A stretch of 64,000 bases of DNA from JBIQJD01 sp044507695 (lineage in GTDB: Bacteria; Bacteroidota; Ignavibacteria; Ignavibacteriales; Ignavibacteriaceae): contig JBIQJD010000003.1 in assembly GCA_044507695.1 (NCBI GenBank), positions 124,001 to 188,000 of the forward strand, written 5' to 3'. The notes under the pieces are model-generated. The model was not told the origin of the DNA, made no database searches, and was given only the letters and a program-made list of their open reading frames with translations. The translations under genes and the position numbers were made by a program. This document shows, piece by piece, positions 53,805 to 62,770 of the stretch. Numbering within the stretch: the stretch's first letter is position 1; every line of letters starts with the position of its first letter.

Positions 53805-55373
53805 ATGAAATCAAAAAAAATATTATGGGTTGATGATGAAATTGAACTTCTCAGATCGCACATCATCTTTCTTTCTGAAAAAGGATTTGAAGTAGATACA
53901 GTTACAAATGGTGAAGATGCTGTTAATTGCGTAAAAGAAAACAATTACGATCTCGTTTTCCTCGATGAGATGATGGCTGGAATGGGCGGCCTTGAAACAC
54001 TCGGTTTGATTAAAGATTATGAGCCTAATCTTCCTGTTGTTATGGTTACAAAAACGGAAGAAGAATCAATTATGGAAGAAGCAATCGGTGCAAAGATCGA
54101 TGATTATCTTACAAAGCCTGTTAACCCAAGCCAGGTTTTGCTTGTGTGCAAAAAAATTCTTGAAGGAAAAAAAATCTCAGGGCAGTATGCTGCAAAAGAT
54201 TACCTGCAGGATTTTAATGAGATCTCTCAATCCTTGCTTAACAATATGGATTACCAGGAATGGATTGATATTTATTTAAAACTTGTGAACTGGGATATTG
54301 AACTTGATACACATCCTGAAATTGATTTGAAGCAGACACTTTTCGATCAGAAAAGGGAAGGGAATAAAGAATTTTCAAAATTTGTTGAAAAAAATTACCG
54401 AAACTGGATCAACTCACCTTCAGATCCATACACGCCTCCATTAACAACGCAAATAGCAGATAAGTATGTTCTTAATCATTTAAAGGAGGATTCATCAAAT
54501 GTGTTTTTCTTTGTAATTGATTGTCTCCGTCTTGATCAATGGCTGTTAATGGAGAAACATCTTATTGATTATTTTAAAATTCAGAAAGATTATTATTATG
54601 CAATTCTTCCAACAGCAACGCCTTATGCAAGAAATTCTTTGTTCAGCGGATTATTTCCATCTGAAATAGAAAAATATTATCCGGAGCTTTGGTCATCCGG
54701 AGATGATGATGAAAAAAGCATGAACAAGTATGAAAAAGAATTGCTTCAGCTTTTGCTTGATAGAAAAAAAATCAAACTAAAAAATGATTTGAAGTATATT
54801 AAAATTATTGATCCCGAAGTTGGAAGAACATTTGAGCAGAATATTTTATCATACCAGAACACACAACTGATTGCAGTGGTTGTAAATTTTCTTGATATGA
54901 TTGCACATGGCAGATCAGATTCGGATATCTTAAAAGAAATTGCCCCTGATGAAGCAGCCTACCGTTCATTAACAAATAGTTGGTTTATGCATTCATCATT
55001 GCTTGGAACATTTAAATCTATTGCCAGAATGAAAAACGTGAAAATAGTTGTTACAACAGATCACGGAAGCATTAGAGCTATGCGCGGTGCAAATGTATTG
55101 GGAGACAGGCAGGCTTCAACAAATCTTAGATTTAAACACGGAAGAAATCTTAAAGCTGATGAGAAGAATGCTATCTTCATAAAAAATCCTGCTGATTATA
55201 AACTGCCTAAACGAAGTGTTACAGTGAATTATATTATTGCAAAAGAAGATTATTATTTTGTTTATCCCACTGATTATCACAAATATCTTTCATACTATAA
55301 AGATACTTTTCAGCATGGCGGTATTTCTATGGAAGAAATGATTCTGCCTGTAATAACAATGGAACCGAAGTAA
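53805..55373 (+). CDS. porX: PorX-type response regulator with PglZ phosphodiesterase domain
   Basis: PorX regulates type IX secretion genes in Bacteroidetes, and the family's PglZ domain is a metal-dependent phosphodiesterase. The 522-residue protein has a receiver domain (1-120) with the acidic pair D10-D11, phospho-acceptor D54 (LVFLDEMMAGMGG) and Lys in YLTKPVNP. A three-helix linker follows, then an alkaline-phosphatase-like PglZ domain with likely metal ligands in FVIDCLRLDQW, the nucleophile region ATPYARNSLFSGLFP, FLDMIAHGRSD, TTDHGSIR and FQHGGISMEEM. The cognate PorY kinase is not in the window. tsaE starts right after its stop. Confidence 0.93.
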   Translation: MKSKKILWVDDEIELLRSHIIFLSEKGFEVDTVTNGEDAVNCVKENNYDLVFLDEMMAGMGGLETLGLIKDYEPNLPVVMVTKTEEESIMEEAIGAKIDDYLTKPVNPSQVLLVCKKILEGKKISGQYAAKDYLQDFNEISQSLLNNMDYQEWIDIYLKLVNWDIELDTHPEIDLKQTLFDQKREGNKEFSKFVEKNYRNWINSPSDPYTPPLTTQIADKYVLNHLKEDSSNVFFFVIDCLRLDQWLLMEKHLIDYFKIQKDYYYAILPTATPYARNSLFSGLFPSEIEKYYPELWSSGDDDEKSMNKYEKELLQLLLDRKKIKLKNDLKYIKIIDPEVGRTFEQNILSYQNTQLIAVVVNFLDMIAHGRSDSDILKEIAPDEAAYRSLTNSWFMHSSLLGTFKSIARMKNVKIVVTTDHGSIRAMRGANVLGDRQASTNLRFKHGRNLKADEKNAIFIKNPADYKLPKRSVTVNYIIAKEDYYFVYPTDYHKYLSYYKDTFQHGGISMEEMILPVITMEPK

Positions 55374-55808
55374 TTGAATTTACCTTTTCAAAAAATAGTT
55401 GCATCTGAAGCAGAGACTGCAAAACTGGCTCATGATTTTATACAGCATGTTTTACCGGGAGATATAATTGTTTTAAATGGAAATCTAGGAACGGGCAAAA
55501 CATTCTTTATTAAAAGAGCACTTGAAGTAAGCGGCATCAATTCTGTAAGCAGCCCAACCTTTGCAATTGTTAATGAATACACAAATGGAATGAAATATTA
55601 TCACTTTGATTTTTACAGAATTAACAAGCTGCAGGAATTGCTTGATATAGGATTCAATGATTATATAAATGATAATGAAGCAGTAACATTTATTGAATGG
55701 GGAGAATTGTTTGAGGAAATACTTCCGCACAGAAGAATTGAAATCAATATCAAAATGAAGGAAGATTCTTCACGTGAATTTTCTATTAAAGAAATCAGAA
55801 AAGAATGA
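55374..55808 (+). CDS. tsaE: tRNA t6A synthesis ATPase TsaE
   Basis: TsaE is the ATPase that resets the TsaB-TsaD complex during t6A formation. The 144-residue protein has Walker A in LNGNLGTGKTFFIK and the later SSPTFAIVNEY, HFDFYRINKLQELLDIG and FIEWGELFEEILP motifs that define the family. It begins at TTG 55374 immediately after the porX stop (TAATTG) and overlaps tsaB by four bases (ATGA). tsaD is encoded separately at 8.8 kb. Confidence 0.95.
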   Translation: MNLPFQKIVASEAETAKLAHDFIQHVLPGDIIVLNGNLGTGKTFFIKRALEVSGINSVSSPTFAIVNEYTNGMKYYHFDFYRINKLQELLDIGFNDYINDNEAVTFIEWGELFEEILPHRRIEINIKMKEDSSREFSIKEIRKE

Positions 55809-56464
55809 AAAAATATTTACAAGCTGATTTAGCAAAACCAATTCTTGCAATTGAAACTTCCGGCAGTATTTGTGGAACTGCAGTTTATTTCACACCACAA
55901 AAATTTTTTTCTGTAAACATTCAATTAAAGAATATTCATGCTGAACAGATATTTAATTCAATTGATTTTGTTTTAAAATCTGCGGGCATTAAACCGGATG
56001 AACTGTCCGCAGTTGCTGTTTCTTCCGGACCGGGATCATTCACCGGTTTGAGGATTGGAATGTCTGCTGCAAAAGGATTTGCCTTTGGTGCGGGGCTGCC
56101 AATAATTGCTGTTCCAACTTTTGATGCACTTGCACTTCAGATAAGCTCCGTTCTGCCTGAAAATTCAGTATTCTCAATTGCAAACAAAGTAAACGCCGAT
56201 GAGATATATTACGCTAAGTTTCAAATTAAGTCTAATAATTTTATATTTGTGGATGAACTGCAGATTGTGCATTCAAAAAATTTGAGTGAGAAAGTTAAAG
56301 ATTCTATAGTTTTTGGCAATGCTGCAGGTGATAAACCATCAGCACCCGCACCGGAATTTGCAGCAAGATGGGCTGAAAAGAATAAAGAAAAAATTACATT
56401 TGAATACGATTATCTGGAACCTGATTATCTTAAGAATTTTATCATAAAGGAAATGAAAAAATGA
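55805..56464 (+). CDS. tsaB: tRNA t6A synthesis protein TsaB
   Basis: TsaB is a TsaD paralogue that scaffolds the threonylcarbamoyl-transfer complex. The 219-residue protein has the ASKHA N-terminal strand PILAIETSGSICGTAVYF, the dimer-interface motif SSGPGSFTGLRIGMSAAKG near residue 75, and IIAVPTFDALA. Unlike TsaD it lacks the HxxxH metal site, as expected. Overlaps of four bases with tsaE and with the DUF1573 gene (ATGA) indicate one operon. Confidence 0.95.
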   Translation: MKKYLQADLAKPILAIETSGSICGTAVYFTPQKFFSVNIQLKNIHAEQIFNSIDFVLKSAGIKPDELSAVAVSSGPGSFTGLRIGMSAAKGFAFGAGLPIIAVPTFDALALQISSVLPENSVFSIANKVNADEIYYAKFQIKSNNFIFVDELQIVHSKNLSEKVKDSIVFGNAAGDKPSAPAPEFAARWAEKNKEKITFEYDYLEPDYLKNFIIKEMKK

Positions 56465-57174
56465 TTAAAAGAATTTTTTATCTTCTTGTATTAACAACAG
56501 GAATTGTGCTTGCACAATCCTCACCCAAAATTATTGTACAGCCAACCGAATATGATTTTGGAGATATAAAGCAGGGAACGATTGCAAAGAAAACTTTTAC
56601 AATTATGAATGATGGAACGGACGTTTTGCAAATTACTCAGGTAAGAGCTTCATGCGGCTGCACTGCAGTAAAGCCCGGAAAGACAGAACTTCAGCCTGGT
56701 GAATCAACAGAGTTAAACGTTGAGTTTAATTCAGAAGGCAGAATTGGCAAGCAGAATAAGATTGTATATATAAATAGTAATGATCCTGAGAATACTACAT
56801 TTAAGATTTCATTTACAGGAAATGTTGTTAATGAAGAAAATAGTGCAAAGGGTCCGCAACTTACATTTGAAGAAACATCTCATGATTTTGGAAAAGTAAA
56901 AGAAGGAAAAATTCTTAATTACACATTTAAATTTGTGAATAAGGGAAAATCAACTCTTGAGATAAAAGATGTTCGTACTTCATGCGGCTGCACTGCTGCA
57001 TTAGTAAGTTCTAAAAAAATTGAACCCGGCAATGAAGGAACGCTCCGCGTTGAGCTTGATACTTCAAACAGATCCGGCAAAATGACGAGAAATATTACAA
57101 TCACTTCAAATGATCCGGATGAACCAAATAAAACTCTTACCGTATCAGCCGAAGTTTTAAAAGAGGCCAACTAG
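56461..57174 (+). CDS. Secreted tandem DUF1573 protein
   Basis: The 237-residue protein has a signal peptide (to about VLAQ, residue 19) and two DUF1573 immunoglobulin-like domains. The first (about 25-120) has YDFGDIKQGTIAKKTFTI and ASCGCTAVKPG; the second (about 130-235) has HDFGKVKEGKILNYTF and TSCGCTAALVS. The paired Cys-Gly-Cys in each repeat is characteristic. Such proteins are abundant and secreted in the Bacteroidetes; the function is unknown. It overlaps tsaB and directly adjoins accD (stop TAG then ATG). Confidence 0.9.
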   Translation: MIKRIFYLLVLTTGIVLAQSSPKIIVQPTEYDFGDIKQGTIAKKTFTIMNDGTDVLQITQVRASCGCTAVKPGKTELQPGESTELNVEFNSEGRIGKQNKIVYINSNDPENTTFKISFTGNVVNEENSAKGPQLTFEETSHDFGKVKEGKILNYTFKFVNKGKSTLEIKDVRTSCGCTAALVSSKKIEPGNEGTLRVELDTSNRSGKMTRNITITSNDPDEPNKTLTVSAEVLKEAN

Positions 57175-58014
57175 ATGCCCTGGTTTAAAAGATCAAAAGA
57201 AAACATTTCTCCGGATACACAAAAAAAAGAATTACCGGATGGATTGTGGGAGAAGTGCCCTTCCTGCGGAGAAATAATTCATAAAAAGCAGCTTGAAACT
57301 AACTTGTGGACGTGCATAAAGTGTAATTATCATTTTCGTATTGGCAGCAAGGAGTATATTGATATCATTCTTGATAAAGGCAGTTTTAAAGAGCTTGATA
57401 AAAAGATGAGATCAGCCGATCCTCTGGAATTTGAGGATACAAAAAAATATTCCGCACGAATTCCCGAAACAATAAAAAAAACCGGATTAAATGATGCTGT
57501 ACGGACAGGCATCGGAAAAATTAATAACATGGATATCGCATTCGGCTGTATGGATTTTAAATTCATCGGCGGAAGTATGGGATCAGTTGTAGGTGAAAAA
57601 ATTGCACGGTTAACTGACCGGGCTTATAAAAGTAAAATTCCGCTCATAATCATTTCTGCAAGCGGCGGCGCAAGAATGATGGAAGGCGCATTCTCATTAA
57701 TGCAGATGGCTAAAACAAGTTCTCGGCTTGCAAGACTTGCTGAAGCAAAAATTCCATACATTTCAGTTTTAACTGATCCTACAACAGGCGGAACAACAGC
57801 AAGTTATGCTATGCTTGGTGATTTTCATATTGCTGAACCAACCGCGCTAATTGGTTTTGCAGGACCGCGCGTAATCAAACAAACTATTGGAAAAGATTTG
57901 CCGCCGGGATTTCAAAGATCAGAGTTTCTTCTTGAACATGGTTTCATTGATATGGTTGTTTCGCGAAAGGATCTTCGTGATACTATTTACAATATTTTAA
58001 GTCTCGTTAGCTGA
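57175..58014 (+). CDS. accD: Acetyl-CoA carboxylase carboxyltransferase subunit beta
   Basis: AccD, with AccA, transfers the carboxyl group from biotin to acetyl-CoA, making malonyl-CoA for fatty acid synthesis. The 279-residue protein has the N-terminal four-Cys zinc ribbon (KCPSCGEI, then CIKCNYHFRIG), and the crotonase-like core with MDFKFIGGSMGSVVGEK, ISASGGARMMEGAFSLMQM and TDPTTGGTTASYAMLGD. It starts directly after the DUF1573 stop. accA is not in the window; panC follows after a 34-base gap or overlaps, depending on the start used. Confidence 0.96.
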   Translation: MPWFKRSKENISPDTQKKELPDGLWEKCPSCGEIIHKKQLETNLWTCIKCNYHFRIGSKEYIDIILDKGSFKELDKKMRSADPLEFEDTKKYSARIPETIKKTGLNDAVRTGIGKINNMDIAFGCMDFKFIGGSMGSVVGEKIARLTDRAYKSKIPLIIISASGGARMMEGAFSLMQMAKTSSRLARLAEAKIPYISVLTDPTTGGTTASYAMLGDFHIAEPTALIGFAGPRVIKQTIGKDLPPGFQRSEFLLEHGFIDMVVSRKDLRDTIYNILSLVS

Positions 58015-58048
58015 GGGAGAGATCGAAACTTTTATTTATTCAGGAGAG

Positions 58049-58873
58049 ATGCAGCGGCTTTCAGATTCGCTGCGGGCAGAGGGGAAGAAAATCGGATTCG
58101 TTCCCACCATGGGATTTCTTCACGAAGGGCATATTTCATTAATCCGGCAATCAAAAGCTGAATCGGATGTAACCGTTGTTTCAATCTTTGTTAATCCAAC
58201 CCAGTTTGCACCGAATGAAGATTTCAATAAATATCCGCGTGATATTGAAAAGGATAAAAAGATACTTGAAGATAACGGAGTTGATTATGTTTTTATTCCT
58301 GAAGCAGGAGAAATTTATCCGTCGGGATTTCAGACATTTATAGAAGTTCAGGAAATCTCAAAAAAATTTGAAGGCGAATTTCGTCCGGTTCATTTTAAAG
58401 GAGTAACAACAATTGTTGCAATTCTTTTTAATATTGTAAAGCCTCATGTTACGTTCTTTGGGCAGAAAGATGCACAGCAAGCTGCAATAATTAAGCAAAT
58501 GATAAATGATCTAAAATTTGATGTTCAGATAAATGTCTGCCCGATAATACGTGAGCCTGATGGACTTGCAATGAGTTCACGTAATGTGTATTTATCAAAA
58601 GAAGAGAGAGGTGATGCGCTTGCATTATACAGCTCACTTATGCATGGTAAAAAAATAATTGAAGATGGTGAAAAGAATTCATCAAAAATTATTAGTTCTT
58701 TAAAAAATAATTTTGAAGCATATAAAAATATTCAGTTGGATTATGTTGGAATAGTAAATGCCGGCAATTTTAAAGAACCTGACTTTCTTAAAGAAGGAAA
58801 TGAATATTATATTCTTATTGCTGCGCGTGTTGGTAAAACAAGGTTGATTGATAATGTATTAATAAAAATTTAA
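58049..58873 (+). CDS. panC: Pantothenate synthetase
   Basis: PanC condenses pantoate and beta-alanine with ATP to pantothenate, a coenzyme A precursor. From ATG 58049 the product has 274 residues with the HIGH-like HEGHISLIRQ near residue 25, FVNPTQFAPNEDF, FGQKDAQQAAIIKQM and the KMSKS-type loop in AMSSRNVYLSKEER. The frame is open upstream to 58001 and encodes IETFIYSGE before this Met, which matches the beta strand normally preceding this point in PanC; only an ATC at 58022 (after GAGGG) would include it. The start therefore remains open. It is convergent with coaX. Confidence 0.93.
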   Translation: MQRLSDSLRAEGKKIGFVPTMGFLHEGHISLIRQSKAESDVTVVSIFVNPTQFAPNEDFNKYPRDIEKDKKILEDNGVDYVFIPEAGEIYPSGFQTFIEVQEISKKFEGEFRPVHFKGVTTIVAILFNIVKPHVTFFGQKDAQQAAIIKQMINDLKFDVQINVCPIIREPDGLAMSSRNVYLSKEERGDALALYSSLMHGKKIIEDGEKNSSKIISSLKNNFEAYKNIQLDYVGIVNAGNFKEPDFLKEGNEYYILIAARVGKTRLIDNVLIKI

Positions 58874-58902
58874 ATCTGTTTTAAGCCTGGATTTATGAAT
58901 TA

Positions 58903-59664
58903 TTAATTCTTCATATTTTTCTCATAAACTGCTTTAATTCCATACAAAACCAATCCTTTTTCATTTATGAAATCAAATTGAAGGAAAGGTTTTATCGAAT
59001 CAGCATTTCCGCCGGTTATAAAGACAAATATTTTTTCCGCATTTAATTCTTTTCTTAAATAAACGATTGTTTCATTTATCAAGCTTAAGGTTGAGTGGAG
59101 AATTCCGCTTGCAATTGATTGCCTGGTTGTTCTGCCAATAAGATTTTTATAATCTGAAATTTCAACAAGAGGAAGCTGGGCTGTATTAGAATTGAGCGCA
59201 GAAGACATGAGTTTAATCCCGGGGAAAATAATTCCGCCTATAAATTCTCCCGGATATTTTATAAAATTAATAGTTGTTGCCGTTCCAAAATCTATAGTTA
59301 GTAAAAACGTTCCTTCATCATAATTTTGAAATTCGGATGAATTTCTGAAAAGATAAAATGCTCCTTCGCAGGAACAAATCCGGTCTATTCCTAAGGTATC
59401 TAATGAATCATAATTTAATTTTAAATTGAAAGAAGAGTTTTTATCTATTACAAATATTTTAAAATGATCTTCTAAAGCTGATTTAATTTTCTGTACTGAT
59501 GAAGGAACAACTGATGAAATTGCAATATCGGTGATGTTCAACTTTTTTGCATACACAATAAATTCTTCTGCGCTGCCAAAGTTATTCAATTCAATTAATT
59601 CAGAATTACTAAATAAGCCTGATTTAATTTTAGAATTTCCGATATCACAGGTTAGAAGTTTCAT
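58903..59664 (-). CDS. coaX: Type III pantothenate kinase
   Basis: CoaX phosphorylates pantothenate, the first step of coenzyme A synthesis from the vitamin. The 253-residue ASKHA-fold protein has the first phosphate motif LTCDIGNSKIKSGLF, GIDRICSCEGA near residue 96, IDFGTATTINF, and the late ITGGNADSIK. The type III kinase is the one insensitive to CoA feedback in known cases. It lies tail-to-tail with panC, whose product makes its substrate, and 16 bases after birA on the same strand. Confidence 0.94.
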   Translation of the reverse strand: MKLLTCDIGNSKIKSGLFSNSELIELNNFGSAEEFIVYAKKLNITDIAISSVVPSSVQKIKSALEDHFKIFVIDKNSSFNLKLNYDSLDTLGIDRICSCEGAFYLFRNSSEFQNYDEGTFLLTIDFGTATTINFIKYPGEFIGGIIFPGIKLMSSALNSNTAQLPLVEISDYKNLIGRTTRQSIASGILHSTLSLINETIVYLRKELNAEKIFVFITGGNADSIKPFLQFDFINEKGLVLYGIKAVYEKNMKN

Positions 59665-59680
59665 AACTCATCAGAAATTA

Positions 59681-60451
59681 TTAGCTTATACTTACATCGC
59701 CAAAATGAATTTTTTCAATTGTATTTTTATTCTTCAGAAGCAGGAAACCATTTTCATCAATATCATCAAAGATTCCATACCTTGTAGTTTCACTATCAGT
59801 AACAGATATTTTTTCACCAATCATTCTGCATCGTTCGCGCCAATCATCCAGCAGCTGCTTTGAATTGTTCGGAATCTCCAGGTAATTCTCTTCAAAAATA
59901 TTTAAAACTTCTGCAAGCAATCTTTCTCTATCAATTGAATGATTCAGTTCAAGTTTTAACGAAGTTGGCTCACTATTAAAATTTCCCTGGAATAATCCCT
60001 GATTAACATTAATTCCGATTCCTATTACAAGCTTCTCAATTTTACTTCCCTGAGAAGAAGACTCAAGCAGAATTCCGGCAGTTTTTTTCCCGTTGATTAA
60101 AATATCATTCGGCCATTTCAATTCAGTTCTCAGCTGGAATAAATTTTCGATTGCCTGTGCAACAGAAAGTGAACTTATGAAATTGAGCATGTTTATTTTT
60201 TCGGTAAGATATTTTTTTTCAGTAATCAAAATTGAAAAAGTTAAATTCTGACCTTTAGCACTGTACCAAACTCTGTCTTTTCTTCCTCTTCCTCTGGTTT
60301 GTTTTTCCGCAAGAAGAACTGTTCCATTAATCCCTTTTACAGATTTACCCAGTAAAAAACTATTAGTTGATTCAATCTCTTCTGTATAAATAAAATTTCT
60401 GCCAATAAATTCTGTGCTGAGTTTTATATCAAAGTTTTCCAGGTTGAACAA
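59681..60451 (-). CDS. birA: Biotin--protein ligase without DNA-binding domain
   Basis: The ligase activates biotin as biotinyl-AMP and attaches it to the carboxyl-carrier protein of acetyl-CoA carboxylase. The 256-residue protein has TEEIESTNSFLLG, the biotin loop TRGRGRKDRVWYSAKGQNL near residue 50, KWPNDILINGKKTAGILLE, and a small C-terminal SH3-like domain (YGIFDDIDENGFLLL). It lacks the N-terminal helix-turn-helix of the E. coli bifunctional form, so it should not repress transcription. It is divergent from dnaK across a 327-base gap. Confidence 0.94.
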   Translation of the reverse strand: MFNLENFDIKLSTEFIGRNFIYTEEIESTNSFLLGKSVKGINGTVLLAEKQTRGRGRKDRVWYSAKGQNLTFSILITEKKYLTEKINMLNFISSLSVAQAIENLFQLRTELKWPNDILINGKKTAGILLESSSQGSKIEKLVIGIGINVNQGLFQGNFNSEPTSLKLELNHSIDRERLLAEVLNIFEENYLEIPNNSKQLLDDWRERCRMIGEKISVTDSETTRYGIFDDIDENGFLLLKNKNTIEKIHFGDVSIS

Positions 60452-60778
60452 AATTGCCTCTTAGTTTTGAACTCACAAAGATAAATATTTTCCATTCAAC
60501 TTGTCAGATTAAATGTCATTGTTATTAGAAGGCTGACACAAAGTCAGATAATTCTGACATCATCAAAAATCTTATAATTTTAATATTTGCCTTTTTATGA
60601 TTAAAACAAAGAATTATGAGTGGCACGGTGATTGAGACAGCTTAGAAATTAAAGAAAGATTGAAGTAGAATAAAATTAACGAGAATAAAATTTTTAATTA
60701 GTTAAAGTATAAAACCTGTCTACAGCAATGAAGTAAGGCAGGCGGCAATTTTGTAATCAACCAAACAAGGAGAGAATA
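60452..60778. other. 327-base divergent intergenic region between birA and dnaK
   Basis: This region must contain promoters for birA (minus) and dnaK (plus). No CIRCE element (TTAGCACTC-9-GAGTGCTAA) is visible before dnaK. A cluster of TGTCAG-type half-sites lies at 60502-60559 (separate entry). The remaining 220 bases up to dnaK are AT-rich with no clear -10/-35 or -7 pair; AAGGAGAG at 60768-60775 serves as the dnaK ribosome binding site. Confidence 0.6.
60502..60559. promoter_or_regulatory. Cluster of TGTCAG/CTGACA repeats, possible operator
   Basis: Four related half-sites occur in 58 bases: TGTCAG (60502-60507), TGTCAT (60514-60519), CTGACA (60533-60538) and the close pair GTCAGA-TAAT-TCTGAC (60543-60558), a perfect six-base inverted repeat. 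The outer TGTCAG and CTGACA also form an inverted pair. Such spaced dyads upstream of a chaperone gene look like a repressor or activator binding region, or an RNA structure in a birA leader. The regulator is unknown. Confidence 0.5.
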
Positions 60779-62707
60779 ATGGCTAAAATAATTGGAATAG
60801 ATTTAGGAACAACAAACTCGTGTGTTGCAGTAATGGAAGGCAATGATCCGGTTGTAATTCCTAATTCAGAGGGAGGACGAACAACTCCATCTGTTGTTGC
60901 TTTTACAAAGACAGGTGAAAGATTAGTAGGACAGCCGGCAAAGAGACAATCAATTACAAATCCCAAAAACACAATCTTTTCTATTAAAAGATTTATGGGG
61001 CGTAAGATTGATGAAGTGCCGGATGAGAAATCAAAAGTTCCTTACGAAATTGCCGCAGGAGATAATAACACAGCGCGTGTAAAAATTGGAGATAGAGTTT
61101 ATTCTCCACCGGAAATAAGCGCTATGATTCTTCAGAAAATGAAAAAAACTGCTGAAGAATACCTCGGGCATGAAGTTACAGAAGCAGTTATTACTGTGCC
61201 CGCTTACTTTAATGATTCACAGCGTCAGGCAACAAAAGATGCCGGTGAAATTGCCGGGCTAAAAGTTAGGCGAATAATAAATGAACCTACCGCTGCAGCT
61301 CTTGCTTATGGTTTAGATAAGAAAGGAAAAGATCACACAATTGCTGTTTATGATTTGGGCGGCGGTACATTTGATATTTCAATTCTGCAGCTTGGTGATG
61401 GTGTGTTTGAAGTTAAATCAACTAATGGTGATGGACATCTTGGTGGTGATGATTTTGATCAAAGGATTATTGATTACCTTGCAGATGAATTTAAAAAAAC
61501 AGAAGGCATTGATCTGCGTAAAGACCCAATGGCTTTGCAAAGATTAAAAGAAGCTGCTGAAAAAGCTAAAATTGAATTATCATCTTCATCATCAACAGAT
61601 GTAAATCTTCCGTTTGTTACAGCTACACAGGAAGGTCCAAAACATCTTAACATAACTTTATCACGTGCAAAATTTGAGCAGTTGATTGATGATCTTGTAC
61701 AAAGGACTAAAATCCCCTGCGAACAGGCATTGAAGGATGCAGGACATACAGCCTCAGAAATTGATGAAGTAATACTTGTTGGCGGTTCTACAAGAATTCC
61801 GCTTGTTCAGGAGCTTGTTAAAAAAATCTTTGGAAAAGAACCACATAAAGGCGTTAATCCTGATGAAGTTGTTGCGGTTGGCGCAGCAATTCAGGGCGGA
61901 GTATTAACAGGTGATGTTAAAGATGTGCTTCTGCTTGATGTTACACCGCTCTCACTCGGAATTGAAACAATGGGTGGTGTGTTTACTAAGTTGATTGAAG
62001 CAAACACAACTATTCCTACAAGGAAGAGTGAAATATTTTCTACTGCTTCTGATAATCAGCCTTCAGTGGAAATTCATGTTCTGCAGGGTGAAAGATCAAT
62101 GGCAGTGGATAATAAAACATTGGGAAGATTTCATCTTGACGGAATTCCACCGGCACCACGCGGCGTACCACAGATTGAAGTTACTTTTGATATTGATGCT
62201 AATGGTATTCTTCATGTATCTGCAAAGGATAAAGCAACAAATAAAGAGCAGAGCATCAGAATTACATCTTCGAGCGGATTATCCCAGGAAGAGATAGAAA
62301 AGATGAAGAGAGATGCTGCTGAACATGCCGCAGAAGATAAAAAGAAACGTGAAGCAGTTGATGCAAAAAATCAAGCTGATAGTTTGATCTTCCAGACTAA
62401 AAAGCAAATGGAAGAAATGAAAGACAAATTGAGTGATACATCTAAAAACAAACTTGAAGCAGAAATCAAAAAAGTAGAAGATGCGGTTGCATCAAATAAT
62501 ACTGAACAAATTAAATCAGCAACCGATTCACTTAATAAAGTATGGAATGAAATTGCTTCAGAACTATACGCTCAGGCAGGCGCACAGCAGGGTCCGCAAA
62601 ATGCCGGTCCGCAGCAGGAAGCAAAATCCGATGAAAAGGATGTTCAGGACGCTTCTTATGAAGTTGTTGATGAAGACAAGGATAAAGATAAAGACGATAA
62701 GAAATAA
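60779..62707 (+). CDS. dnaK: Molecular chaperone DnaK (Hsp70)
   Basis: DnaK binds unfolded peptides in an ATP cycle in the cytoplasm. The 642-residue protein is full length: nucleotide-binding domain with IIGIDLGTTNSCVAVMEG, AVITVPAYFNDSQRQATK, VYDLGGGTFDISIL and ILVGGSTRIPLVQE. The substrate-binding beta domain starts with VTPLSLGIETMGGVF, followed by a helical lid and a Gln/Gly-Pro linker, ending in an acidic tail (YEVVDEDKDK). grpE and dnaJ are not adjacent. A hairpin and 63 bases separate it from hsp20, a likely co-regulated heat-shock pair. Confidence 0.98.
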   Translation: MAKIIGIDLGTTNSCVAVMEGNDPVVIPNSEGGRTTPSVVAFTKTGERLVGQPAKRQSITNPKNTIFSIKRFMGRKIDEVPDEKSKVPYEIAAGDNNTARVKIGDRVYSPPEISAMILQKMKKTAEEYLGHEVTEAVITVPAYFNDSQRQATKDAGEIAGLKVRRIINEPTAAALAYGLDKKGKDHTIAVYDLGGGTFDISILQLGDGVFEVKSTNGDGHLGGDDFDQRIIDYLADEFKKTEGIDLRKDPMALQRLKEAAEKAKIELSSSSSTDVNLPFVTATQEGPKHLNITLSRAKFEQLIDDLVQRTKIPCEQALKDAGHTASEIDEVILVGGSTRIPLVQELVKKIFGKEPHKGVNPDEVVAVGAAIQGGVLTGDVKDVLLLDVTPLSLGIETMGGVFTKLIEANTTIPTRKSEIFSTASDNQPSVEIHVLQGERSMAVDNKTLGRFHLDGIPPAPRGVPQIEVTFDIDANGILHVSAKDKATNKEQSIRITSSSGLSQEEIEKMKRDAAEHAAEDKKKREAVDAKNQADSLIFQTKKQMEEMKDKLSDTSKNKLEAEIKKVEDAVASNNTEQIKSATDSLNKVWNEIASELYAQAGAQQGPQNAGPQQEAKSDEKDVQDASYEVVDEDKDKDKDDKK

Positions 62708-62713
62708 TTTTAG

Positions 62714-62734
62714 GGAGATGGACTTTCCATCTCC
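62714..62734 (+). repeat. Hairpin between dnaK and hsp20
   Basis: GGAGATGG (62714-62721) pairs with CCATCTCC (62727-62734) around a short loop. No T run follows, so it is unlikely to be a complete terminator; it may stabilise or process the dnaK message or moderate read-through to hsp20. Confidence 0.6.
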
Positions 62735-62770
62735 TCATTAAAAGTTTTATAATGTAATTGGAGGATAAAA

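Noticed and set aside
60452..60778. CIRCE/HrcA operator before dnaK
   Set aside because: No TTAGCACTC-N9-GAGTGCTAA or near match is present; only TGTCAG-type repeats occur.
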